Source: an uncultured Acidimicrobiaceae bacterium (GTDB lineage: Bacteria > Actinomycetota > Acidimicrobiia > Spongiisociales > UBA5794). From it: 64,000 bases of DNA. This document shows, one piece after another, positions 28,762 through 38,733 of this stretch. Below the pieces are notes generated by a model that saw only the letters and a program-made list of their open reading frames with translations, did no database searches and was not told where the DNA came from. The translations under genes were made by a program, and so were the position numbers. The stretch covers positions 1 to 64,000 of the forward strand of contig CAMYKI010000012.1 in NCBI GenBank assembly GCA_947258985.1, given 5' to 3'. The first letter of the stretch is position 1; each line of letters begins with the position of its first letter.

Positions 28762-30678
28762 GTGGACGACCGATCGATCGATCGGCTGATCTCCGACATG
28801 ACGGTTGTCGAGAAGGTCGGCCAGATGACGCAGGTCGAGAAGTACAGCATCACGCCCGACGAGGTGGCGCAGTACGGCATCGGTTCGGTGCTGTCGGGGG
28901 CCGGCGGCAACCCAGAGCCGAACACGCCGGAAGCGTGGCGGGAGATGGTCAGCGCGTTTCAGGACGGTGCGCTTCGGTCCCGACTCCGCATACCTCTCCT
29001 GTATGGGGTCGACGCCGTGCACGGAAACACCAACGTCCACGGCTCCACCGTGTTCCCTCACAACATCGGACTTGGTGCAACCCGGGATCCCGATCTGGTG
29101 CATCGCATCGCCCGAGTCACCGCAGCGGAGCTGACCGCTACCGGGGTGCGATGGGACTTTGCTCCTCCCGTCAGCGTTCCGCAGGACATCCGATGGGGCC
29201 GTACTCTCGAGGCCTACTCCGAAGACGTTGACCTGGTTACCGAGCTGAGTGTGGCGTTTCTGCAGGGCCTGCAAGACGTTGCATCGGGAGATCTTTCGGA
29301 TCCCAGGGTGGTGCTCGGCTGCGTCAAGCACTTCGTCGCCGATGGCGCCACCAGTTGGGGCAGCGCCACACCTGAGGCAATTGTCGACGGCACACCCTTT
29401 GACGGTCTCGACGAGGATGGCGGGGAAGAGCGACGGAGGGTGATCGAGGAGCACGACGCCGAATTTGGCGAGTTGTATGAACACGGCACTTGGGGCCAGC
29501 AACTAGACCAGGGGAATGCCGACATCAGCGAACAGGAGCTGCGTCGAATGCACCTGCCTCCCTACGTGGCCGCCATTGCCAACGGCGCCCGCAGCATCAT
29601 GGTGTCACTGAGCAGCTGGCAAGATGCCAAGCTTCACATTCACGGCTATCTGCTCACAGACCTTCTCAAAGGGGAACTCGGTTTTGATGGCTTCTTGGTG
29701 TCCGACTGGCTGGGTCTCGATTACCTCGGGGACGACTACTACCGGGCAGTGGTGCTTGGGATAAACGCGGGTCTCGACATGGTCATGGTCCCGCATGAGT
29801 GGGAACGGTTCATGGTGGCACTCATCAGGGCCTCCGAGACGGGCGATGTTTCGATGGCACGCATCGACGACGCCGTCCGCCGCATCTTGCAGGTCAAGGC
29901 AGAACTGGGTCTCCTCGACGACGTGGCGCCGGAGCGCGGAACGACGGAAGCGGTGGGATCAGCTGAGCACCGCGCCGTGGCGCGGGAGGCTGTGGCCAAG
30001 TCGGTCGTCCTGCTGCAGGACAATGGTGCGGTGCCACTACGGAGGGATACCGAACTGGTTTATGTGGCCGGCGAGGCGGCTTCCGACATAGGCCTGCAAT
30101 GCGGCGGCTGGACCATTGAATGGCGAGGAATCCCCGGCGGTGACATCCCGGGGACGACGCTGCTGCAAGCAGTGGCAGGTGCCGTATCCGAAGAGACCGA
30201 GGTCGTCTACGACGCGTCCGGGCTATTCGGCGGACGAATTGCGGACGTCGGTGTGGTGGTAGTTGCGGAACCTCCATACGCCGAAATGACGGGCGATCGT
30301 GCCGACCTGACTCTCCCGCCTGGGGATATCGAGCTGATTGAAAGCATGCGGAGCCAGTGCCGCTCCCTCGTCGGTGTCCTCTATACGGGGCGACCTTTGC
30401 TGGTCACTGACGTGGCAGAGCAGTTCGACGCCCTAGTTACGGCGTGGCTGCCGGGGAGCGAAGCCAGCGGCATCACAGATGTGTTGTTTGGTGATCTGCC
30501 GTTCACCGGGAAGCTCCCCTATGCCTGGCCACGAAACCGCGACCAGGTCCCGTTGGCAGCGCTCGATGCGGCCCCAGAGCCGCCGCTCTGGCCACGCGGT
30601 CACGGGCTCCCGGGAGCTGTGGTGATAGCCAAACAGGAGGAAGTAGCCGTGGAGAGTAGTAGTCGGAGTGGAGCATGA
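28762..30678 (+). CDS. Glycoside hydrolase family 3 beta-glucosidase, no signal peptide (predicted cytoplasmic)
   Basis: LLYGVDAVHGNTNVHGSTVFPHNIGLG, GCVKHFVADG, GFLVSDWLGLDYL; GTG start. Confidence 0.9.
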   Translation: MDDRSIDRLISDMTVVEKVGQMTQVEKYSITPDEVAQYGIGSVLSGAGGNPEPNTPEAWREMVSAFQDGALRSRLRIPLLYGVDAVHGNTNVHGSTVFPHNIGLGATRDPDLVHRIARVTAAELTATGVRWDFAPPVSVPQDIRWGRTLEAYSEDVDLVTELSVAFLQGLQDVASGDLSDPRVVLGCVKHFVADGATSWGSATPEAIVDGTPFDGLDEDGGEERRRVIEEHDAEFGELYEHGTWGQQLDQGNADISEQELRRMHLPPYVAAIANGARSIMVSLSSWQDAKLHIHGYLLTDLLKGELGFDGFLVSDWLGLDYLGDDYYRAVVLGINAGLDMVMVPHEWERFMVALIRASETGDVSMARIDDAVRRILQVKAELGLLDDVAPERGTTEAVGSAEHRAVAREAVAKSVVLLQDNGAVPLRRDTELVYVAGEAASDIGLQCGGWTIEWRGIPGGDIPGTTLLQAVAGAVSEETEVVYDASGLFGGRIADVGVVVVAEPPYAEMTGDRADLTLPPGDIELIESMRSQCRSLVGVLYTGRPLLVTDVAEQFDALVTAWLPGSEASGITDVLFGDLPFTGKLPYAWPRNRDQVPLAALDAAPEPPLWPRGHGLPGAVVIAKQEEVAVESSSRSGA

Positions 30679-30721
30679 ATACCTTGGCAGATGAGAATTC
30701 AAATGACTTAGGAGGGCTCAA

Positions 30722-30991
30722 ATGGTCTGGGTAGCGTTTGGATCGGTTTCGTTGATCCTGGTTGTGGTCGTCGTCTTGGGTCTGGTTCATCTTTCTCGTC
30801 ATAGTGAGGGGATGACGAGCGGTCAGAAATGGATGTGGGCGGCCCTTATCGTGCTCCTCCCATTCATTGGGTTGATCGGCTATCTGTTCTGGCAACTCGA
30901 ACACAGCGACGCGATGGCACCCGCCATGGATAAGTCCCGACAGCGCGAATCTGCACCATTTCTCAAGGATCCCGGGTTCCACGACGACTGA
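30722..30991 (+). CDS. Small PLDc_N-like membrane protein
   Basis: VLLPFIGLIGYLFWQLEHSD after an N-terminal TM helix. Confidence 0.65.
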   Translation: MVWVAFGSVSLILVVVVVLGLVHLSRHSEGMTSGQKWMWAALIVLLPFIGLIGYLFWQLEHSDAMAPAMDKSRQRESAPFLKDPGFHDD

Positions 30992-31001
30992 CGGCAATTC
31001 G

Positions 31002-33383
31002 ATGAAACTCTCATACTTTCTCCTGGCGGCTGCACTGTCGGTAGCGCTCCTTGGATGCACAAGCGATCCGGAACCGGTTGATACCACTGCGGCTTCCACG
31101 ACCACGGCTGCGGCTTCCACGACCACATCAACAACCGCCGGCCCTGCTGCAGTCGGCCCGTCAGTGGATCTGGTTCCATTCAACGATCAGCTCTACGGAG
31201 TCGAGGGGGTGGCGCCCGCAGGTTGGTCCTTGGCAGAGTACGGAGTCGCCCTGCGCGGGGACTCGGCAACTGATGGAACGCTGCTCGTGCAGCAGGCGGC
31301 GCCGGCGGCGACCGCAGCCGAGCTCATGAGCGGCTTGGTTGCGAGCCTCGAACTCGCGGGACCCCCTCCTGCCGGAGATACCTTCGACACCGATTATCTG
31401 ACGTGGACGCAGTACTCATTCGAGACGGCAGCCGCGCAGTTCGGCGGCCAGCTGATGCGAGGCGAGGCGGCTTTGGCTGAGTCCGAGTTTGGAGCGTTTG
31501 TCGTCGGATTGATCGCTTCGCCCGAGGAGATCGATGCACTTGCGGGGTCGGTCTATCAACCCGCGGTGGAGGCGTTCACCCCACCTACGGTTCCCGCCGG
31601 CGCCGACATGTCGGCGCCGTATATGGACGCTTCGCTGTCGATCGATGAGCGGGTCGAGGATCTGCTAGGTCGGATGACGCTCGCCGACAAGATCGGCCAG
31701 ATGACACAGGTCGAGAAGGACAGCATCTTTCCCGAGGACATCGCTTACCTGGGCATCGGATCCCTACTCAGTGGCGGTGGTGGGTCCCCGGCGGAGAACA
31801 CGCCGGAAGCCTGGGCGACAATGGTCGATGAGTTTCAGGAGTACGCCCTGAACGGGCCCCTCGGGATTCCGCTGATCTACGGTGTCGATGCGGTTCACGG
31901 TCACAACAACGTCAAGGGGGCAACTGTCTTTCCCCACAACATCGGGCTCGGCGCCGCCAACGACCCCGAACTCATGCGCCGCATCGGAGAAGCTACCGCC
32001 GCCGAGGTTGCTGCCACCGGGATCGACTGGAACTTCGCACCCACGGTGGCCGCCCCGCAGGACATCCGTTGGGGACGAACCTACGAGGGCTATGGCGAGC
32101 ATCCCGACCTGGTGACTCCGCTCGCTGTTGCATACATGGATGGCCTGCAAGGCAGCGACCTCGCCGACGGCACGACTGTGTTGGCCACGCCGAAGCACTT
32201 CGTCGGTGACGGCGGCACGACCTGGGGCAGTTCGACCACGGCGGGCAGCATTGACCAGGGCGTAGCTGAGGTCGACGAAGAGACGCTGCGTGCAGTACAT
32301 CTCCCGCCGTATGTGGAGGCGATCAACAACGGTGCTGAGAGCATCATGGCGTCATATTCGAGTTGGAACGACACCAAGGTTCACGCCGATGAGTATCTCC
32401 TCACCGATGTCCTAAAGACTGAACTCGGGTTCGGCGGATTTGTGGTGTCGGATTGGGGAGCCATCGACCAGATCTCCGATGACTACTACGAAGCCGTAGT
32501 CACCTCGATCAACGCCGGCATCGATATGAATATGGTCCCCTATCAATACCATCGATTTGTCTTCCTCTTGCGGCAGGCAGTCGAAAGCGGAGATGTCTCG
32601 ATAGAGCGGATCGACGATGCGGTGCGCCGCATCCTGCGAGTCAAGTTCGAGCTTGGTCTCTTCGAATCGCCCTACTCCGATCCGAGTTTGTTGGCGAGCG
32701 TTGGGTCTGCGGATCATCGGGCACTCGCCCGCGAGGCGGTCGCCAAGTCGGCCGTGCTCCTCAAGAACGACAACGGGACTTTGCCGATCAGCAGCGATGT
32801 CGGCTCGATATTCGTCGGTGGCCAGGCCGGTGACGATATTGGGATTCAATCCGGGGGTTGGACCATCGAGTGGCAAGGTAGGGAAGGGGCCATAACCCCG
32901 GGGACTACGATTCTCGAAGGGATTCAGGCCGCTGTGCCCGAGGGCGTCACGGTCTACTACGACAAGTTTGGGAATTTCGACCGGGTCGATGCGCCTGGCG
33001 TCGAGCCCGACCTCTGCATCGCGGTGGTCGGCGAGAGACCCTACACGGAGTACGAGGGTGATAGCGCCGATCTGTCATTGGCGAGCCGGGACTTTCCGGT
33101 TCTGGAGAACCTCGCTGCCACCTGCGACGACATCGTCGTCGTCCTCATATCAGGACGGCCGCTCATGATCGCCGACATGATCGACGGATGGGACGCCTTG
33201 GTGGCGGCGTGGTTGCCGGGAACGGAAGGCCAGGGCGTGGCGGATGTTCTCTTCGGCATCGAACCGTTCACGGGGAGCCTTCCCTACACCTGGCCGGCTT
33301 CGATCGACCAGGTTCCCCTCTCGGCGCTCGAGGAGAGCAGCGAAGAACCGCTCTTCCCCTTCGGCTATCGGCTCGAGTCATGA
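31002..33383 (+). CDS. Glycoside hydrolase family 3 lipoprotein (exported beta-glucosidase)
   Basis: Lipoprotein signal MKLSYFLLAAALSVALLGC, TTAAST linker, GH3 motifs VDAVHGHNNVKGATVFPHNIGLG and GFVVSDWGAIDQI. Confidence 0.93.
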   Translation: MKLSYFLLAAALSVALLGCTSDPEPVDTTAASTTTAAASTTTSTTAGPAAVGPSVDLVPFNDQLYGVEGVAPAGWSLAEYGVALRGDSATDGTLLVQQAAPAATAAELMSGLVASLELAGPPPAGDTFDTDYLTWTQYSFETAAAQFGGQLMRGEAALAESEFGAFVVGLIASPEEIDALAGSVYQPAVEAFTPPTVPAGADMSAPYMDASLSIDERVEDLLGRMTLADKIGQMTQVEKDSIFPEDIAYLGIGSLLSGGGGSPAENTPEAWATMVDEFQEYALNGPLGIPLIYGVDAVHGHNNVKGATVFPHNIGLGAANDPELMRRIGEATAAEVAATGIDWNFAPTVAAPQDIRWGRTYEGYGEHPDLVTPLAVAYMDGLQGSDLADGTTVLATPKHFVGDGGTTWGSSTTAGSIDQGVAEVDEETLRAVHLPPYVEAINNGAESIMASYSSWNDTKVHADEYLLTDVLKTELGFGGFVVSDWGAIDQISDDYYEAVVTSINAGIDMNMVPYQYHRFVFLLRQAVESGDVSIERIDDAVRRILRVKFELGLFESPYSDPSLLASVGSADHRALAREAVAKSAVLLKNDNGTLPISSDVGSIFVGGQAGDDIGIQSGGWTIEWQGREGAITPGTTILEGIQAAVPEGVTVYYDKFGNFDRVDAPGVEPDLCIAVVGERPYTEYEGDSADLSLASRDFPVLENLAATCDDIVVVLISGRPLMIADMIDGWDALVAAWLPGTEGQGVADVLFGIEPFTGSLPYTWPASIDQVPLSALEESSEEPLFPFGYRLES

Positions 33384-33435
33384 ACTCTGACCGAACCTCA
33401 AATCTCGCAACCAATGCACCCGGGAGGTGTTTGTC

Positions 33436-34440
<1,005 letters not shown>

Positions 34441-34624
34441 GTGACGATCTAGGGCGACTGGCTCGCCGAGGATCCGCTGTGCGATTCGCCCTTGCCGTTT
34501 CGGCCTGTACCGGTGATGGGAACGTCGAGTATTTGGACTCAAGGCGCGTTTCCCACACAGCCGCATGTCACGCTGGTCGGGGCAAGCGCGTAGAGGGGTA
34601 GTCGAATTCTGGGGGTGCCGGGCG

Positions 34625-35725
34625 CTACCGGGGTGTCGGGGTAGCGTTGACATCAGAGCTTGCCACCGAACCGGATGCTGGGTACCGGCCATATGGGCCG
34701 CCCATCTCAACCTCCGTTGTAGGGAGGACCAGGTCAAAGCAGGTTCGGTCTGCGTCTCTGCGGTATTCGAGGGTGCCTTCCATGAGCTTGGCCAGGGTGC
34801 GCGACACGTAGAGGCCGAGGCCCAGCGAGTCGGTACTCCCGTTCGATGGATGTACACGTACGTGAGGCTCGAATATCGAAGCTACCTTGTCGTCGGGAAC
34901 ACCCGGACCGTTATCGCTGACCGTGATCACACAAGTGGCAGCGGTGTATCGGATGCCCACCTCGATGTTGTCACCACCGTATCGATGGGCGTTCTGGAGG
35001 AGGTTGCGTACTATCTGACCGACTCGAAGGCTGTCGGCGCAGGCAGGCCTCGGCACCGAGTCGTCGTGGAGTAGGACCACATTCTGTGATGACCAGCTCT
35101 CCGTGGCAACGGCAATCGCCTTGGTCACGCACACATCGAGATCGACGGGCATCTTGAGAACTTTGATCCTCTCGATATCCGCACGGGCTGCAACCAGCAG
35201 ATCCTCGATGAGTGCCTCCAGCTCAGCACTCTGCTGGGCAATCAGCCCACAGAACTCTGCGATCTCCTCGGTGGTGAACGACGCAGCACGATCAGAGAGT
35301 TCGTGGGAGAGCCCCACCACGGTACTCAGCGGAGTTCGCAGCTCGTGGGAGATCGTTCCGATCAACCGATCTTTCTCTTCAACGACCTGGCGCAGGCGGC
35401 TCTGCGAGAGATCTCGCAGGTAGCCAACCAGCCAACCCAGGCCGACCATGCCAAAGTTGCCGACCACCCCACTGGCTGTGGTGAGCATGAGTGAGTATCC
35501 ATGAGCGGCGTATTCCACAGCAACATTTACTGCGAAAGCCGCGGCACCGGCCTGAGCTCCGCGGGCACTGCCGTAGAGGAGCCCGATGGTTGTGACCGGC
35601 AGCAGTGCGAAGATGCCGTACGTGCCCTTGGTGTTCCAGAACACAGGCACCATCAGGACGTAGATGCCGACCGTCAAAGCGACCGTGACCCGCGGCGACA
35701 TTCGCCCAAGCCAGTTGGATCTCAT
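34625..35725 (-). CDS. Sensor histidine kinase (membrane-anchored)
   Basis: H-box TISHELRTPLSTVVGLSHEL, N-box VRNLLQNAHRYGG, G-box VSDNGPGVPDD and GLGLYVSRTL. Confidence 0.93.
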   Translation of the reverse strand: MRSNWLGRMSPRVTVALTVGIYVLMVPVFWNTKGTYGIFALLPVTTIGLLYGSARGAQAGAAAFAVNVAVEYAAHGYSLMLTTASGVVGNFGMVGLGWLVGYLRDLSQSRLRQVVEEKDRLIGTISHELRTPLSTVVGLSHELSDRAASFTTEEIAEFCGLIAQQSAELEALIEDLLVAARADIERIKVLKMPVDLDVCVTKAIAVATESWSSQNVVLLHDDSVPRPACADSLRVGQIVRNLLQNAHRYGGDNIEVGIRYTAATCVITVSDNGPGVPDDKVASIFEPHVRVHPSNGSTDSLGLGLYVSRTLAKLMEGTLEYRRDADRTCFDLVLPTTEVEMGGPYGRYPASGSVASSDVNATPTPR

Positions 35726-35792
35726 CAGGTACCTGCTTGCGGAGTCACTGCAACTTTTGTCGGCACGAACCGAGCAGAAGTAAAGCGCGCGG

Positions 35793-37271
35793 CTAGTCCC
35801 GGGTCACCTCGCTGAGTATCGTCCCGTCGGCGGCCCGAATGCGCATGATTATCGGCATCTGTCCGGGCAGGCTGTGGGTGGCGCAGGCGAAACAGGGGTC
35901 GTAGGCCCGGAAGGCCATCTCGACCTTGTTGAGCACCCCTTCGGTGACTTCAACACCTTTGTGAATCAACCCCTGTGCTGCCTTCTTGATCGACATGCTG
36001 ATCGAGGCGTGGTTGTTGGTGGTGCCCACGATCAGGTTGACCTTCTGCAGCAACCCGCGTTCATCCGTGACGTAGTGATGCGTCAGTGTCCCCCGTGGTG
36101 CCTCGACCGAGCCGATGCCTTCGGTCGGCACCTCGGTGGGCACCGTCCGGATGTCGGGGTTGGTGATCTCTTCGTCGAGCGCCAGCTCCATGGTGCGCTC
36201 TGCGGCATAGATCAACTCGACTACCCGCGCCCAATGGGTCGCCAGCGTCTGGTGCACCGGCGTACTTCCTGTCGGGTCGCCGGTGAGTGTCTTGAAGTAC
36301 CGCTCGTACTGCTCCTGCGCCAAGGGTGTCGCCATCCCCGTGGCTGCATTCAGGCGCGACAGGGGCGAGGCCCGATAGACCCCGCTGTCAATTCCGTCCG
36401 TGAATCCGGTCCAGCCCTTTGCCTTCAGGAACGGGAACTTGAGGTAGCTCCACGGCTCGACGTGCTCGGCGACATGGTCGAGGTAGTCCCGAGGGTGATA
36501 TTGAACGATCTCGGCGCCTTCGGTGTCGACAACCCGCACTTCTCCGTCGTAGAAATTGACGTGACCGTTCTCATCGACGGTGCCCATCGAATGGAAGCGG
36601 TGGGTATACGTGTCGGACAGGATCAGGTCCATGTAGTCGTGATTAGCCAGCACCACGTCGTCGAGGATCTGCAGGGTGAACTTGCCGAACTCGAGTAGCT
36701 GCTTGGCGTGGTCGACGATCTCCAGCCGTTCCTCCTCGGTGAGACCCTTGGTGACCCCTCCCGGTATGGACGTGACCATGTGGATGGTCTTGCCGCCGAG
36801 AATCTTGACTATCTCGTGCGCCGCAGCCCTGGCGCCGATGACCACTTTCCCCGTGTCGATGCCGAGTTTGTGGATCATCCCCAAAATGTTCCGCTCTGCC
36901 GGGGGAGCCTCCGGGCCCATCACGAAGTCGGGTCCACTGAGGATGTAGAAGTGCGTCGCATGGTCGCCGGTGAAGAACGCGTTGTACATCAGCTCGCGGA
37001 GCTTGCGCCCCGTCGGCGGGATCTCGACGTGGTAGGTGTCGTCGCAGGCCTTGGCCGCCGCCATGTGGTGGGCCTCGCTACATACCCCGCAGATGCGCGA
37101 TGTGATCCGCGGCATGTCCTCAACCGGGCGGCCGACGCAGAACGCCTCGAAGCCGCGCAGCTCGGGCACGATGAAGAAGCAATCGGCTACTTCGCCGTCG
37201 TCATCGAGGAAGATGTCGATCTTGCCGTGACCTTCGAGCCGTGTGATCGGGTCGATCTCGATCTTCCTCAT
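35793..37271 (-). CDS. mvhA: [NiFe] hydrogenase large subunit (MvhA/group 3-like)
   Basis: L1 RICGVCSEAHH, L2 DPCFACATH, RLEGHGKIDIFLDDDG; C-terminal extension after the L2 His. Confidence 0.93.
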   Translation of the reverse strand: MRKIEIDPITRLEGHGKIDIFLDDDGEVADCFFIVPELRGFEAFCVGRPVEDMPRITSRICGVCSEAHHMAAAKACDDTYHVEIPPTGRKLRELMYNAFFTGDHATHFYILSGPDFVMGPEAPPAERNILGMIHKLGIDTGKVVIGARAAAHEIVKILGGKTIHMVTSIPGGVTKGLTEEERLEIVDHAKQLLEFGKFTLQILDDVVLANHDYMDLILSDTYTHRFHSMGTVDENGHVNFYDGEVRVVDTEGAEIVQYHPRDYLDHVAEHVEPWSYLKFPFLKAKGWTGFTDGIDSGVYRASPLSRLNAATGMATPLAQEQYERYFKTLTGDPTGSTPVHQTLATHWARVVELIYAAERTMELALDEEITNPDIRTVPTEVPTEGIGSVEAPRGTLTHHYVTDERGLLQKVNLIVGTTNNHASISMSIKKAAQGLIHKGVEVTEGVLNKVEMAFRAYDPCFACATHSLPGQMPIIMRIRAADGTILSEVTRD

Positions 37272-38281
37272 GAGCCAGCCTCGCTTTCACCATTCCCGTT
37301 CCCTGCGCCGACGGTCACCGGCCCCAACGTCGCATGGGCCATCGAGAAGCGGTAGAACGTACCGACTGGGTCGACGATGCCGTCGAGGATCCGATCGATC
37401 TCTTCCGGGTCGTCGGAGTCGATGACCGACGCCAGTGCCGCGATCATCTTCGTGCCCTGATCCTTGGAGTTGGGTGCCGGCCCGTAGCAACCCCGACAGG
37501 GGACTCCAACACCGACGCACAGCCCTCCGCATCCGCTGCGTGTTGCCGGCCCCATGCAAACAATCCCCTGGTCCAGCAAGCATTGATCGGGATCGGGAAT
37601 CACCTCATGGATCCGGACGAATCCCTTGAGCTTCTTCTCTTTCCTCTCGCGAGGGCACTCGTCACAACAGGTCTTGTCGCCCGCGCCGAGAACCGTCCCC
37701 TTGGGGGGCAGCGGCTTGGCGTTCTCCAGGATGTCGATGACCGCCTCCAGGACACCCCAGATCTGGTGAGCCTGCGGCGGGCAGCCGGGCACGAAATAGT
37801 CGACATCGGTGATCTGGTCCAGCGCATACACCGTCTCGTAGAACTCAGGTAGCTCCAGCACGCCGACCGGGACTTCGGTTCGTGTTTGCGGCATGACCCG
37901 ATCCGGGTTCACCGTCGACGGGGAGTCGGCGAAGGCCCAGTTCAGAGTGGCGTCCCGCGTCGTCGTGTTCGACAACGCAGGGATGCAGCCCTCACATGCA
38001 CACGACCCAAAGGCAACGAGGATCTTCGACTTCCGTCGCAGCAGTTCTGCCATGTATTCGTTGTCCGACGTCCGCACCGCGCCGTTGAACAGACACAGAT
38101 CGATCTCGTCGTCGTCCATGGCTTCGACATCCTTGACCTTGAAGTCAACGGCGACCGGCCAGAAGACAACGTCGAAGAAGGCGTCGACATCGAGGATCTT
38201 CTCCTTGATGTCGAGCACTGCGATCTCGCAGCCCCCGCAGGATGCTGCCCAGTACAAAGCGAGCTTCGGCTTGTCACTCAT
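37268..38281 (-). CDS. mvhG: [NiFe] hydrogenase small subunit (MvhG-like)
   Basis: YWAASCGGCEIAVLD, FGSCACEGCIPAL, VPGCPPQ; several downstream Cys motifs. Confidence 0.92.
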   Translation of the reverse strand: MSDKPKLALYWAASCGGCEIAVLDIKEKILDVDAFFDVVFWPVAVDFKVKDVEAMDDDEIDLCLFNGAVRTSDNEYMAELLRRKSKILVAFGSCACEGCIPALSNTTTRDATLNWAFADSPSTVNPDRVMPQTRTEVPVGVLELPEFYETVYALDQITDVDYFVPGCPPQAHQIWGVLEAVIDILENAKPLPPKGTVLGAGDKTCCDECPRERKEKKLKGFVRIHEVIPDPDQCLLDQGIVCMGPATRSGCGGLCVGVGVPCRGCYGPAPNSKDQGTKMIAALASVIDSDDPEEIDRILDGIVDPVGTFYRFSMAHATLGPVTVGAGNGNGESEAGS

Positions 38282-38733
38282 GAGCCCACCTCCAACGGTC
38301 CCAGGGCTCTGATTCGGGCCGCCATCTCATTGGCAGTCTCGGCCCACTGGTCGCCTTCGCTCGCCGAAACCCAGACCAACTCGATCCGACTCGGGTCGAT
38401 CCCGAACCCCTCGATGAGGCGCTTCAGGAGATGGACCCGCCGCAGCGTCTTGTAGTTGCCTTCCTGGTAGTGGCAATCACCTGGATGACATCCAGAGACG
38501 ATCACGCCGTCTGCTCCCATGCTGAACGCCTTGGCAACAAACGTCGGGTCCATTCGACCCGAGCACATCACCCGGACGATGCTGACCGACGGATCCCACT
38601 GGATACGAGAGATCCCCGCCAGATCAGCCCCGGTGTAGCTGCACCAATTGCAGAGAAACGCCACGATTCTCGGCCGCCATTCGGCAGCGGTCACCTCCGG
38701 CGGTTTCAACGGAGCTTCCGTGGTGGTTGTCAT
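38278..38733 (-). CDS. mvhD: MvhD-like electron-transfer subunit linking hydrogenase to Hdr
   Basis: FLCNWCSYTGADLAG, VRVMCSGRMDP, VSGCHPGDCHYQEGN. Confidence 0.93.
   Translation of the reverse strand: MTTTTEAPLKPPEVTAAEWRPRIVAFLCNWCSYTGADLAGISRIQWDPSVSIVRVMCSGRMDPTFVAKAFSMGADGVIVSGCHPGDCHYQEGNYKTLRRVHLLKRLIEGFGIDPSRIELVWVSASEGDQWAETANEMAARIRALGPLEVGS

Noticed and set aside
34441-34624. Possible RNA gene or terminator between gap and the histidine kinase
   Set aside because: No convincing stem-loop, T-tract, tRNA or known ncRNA pattern found by eye.
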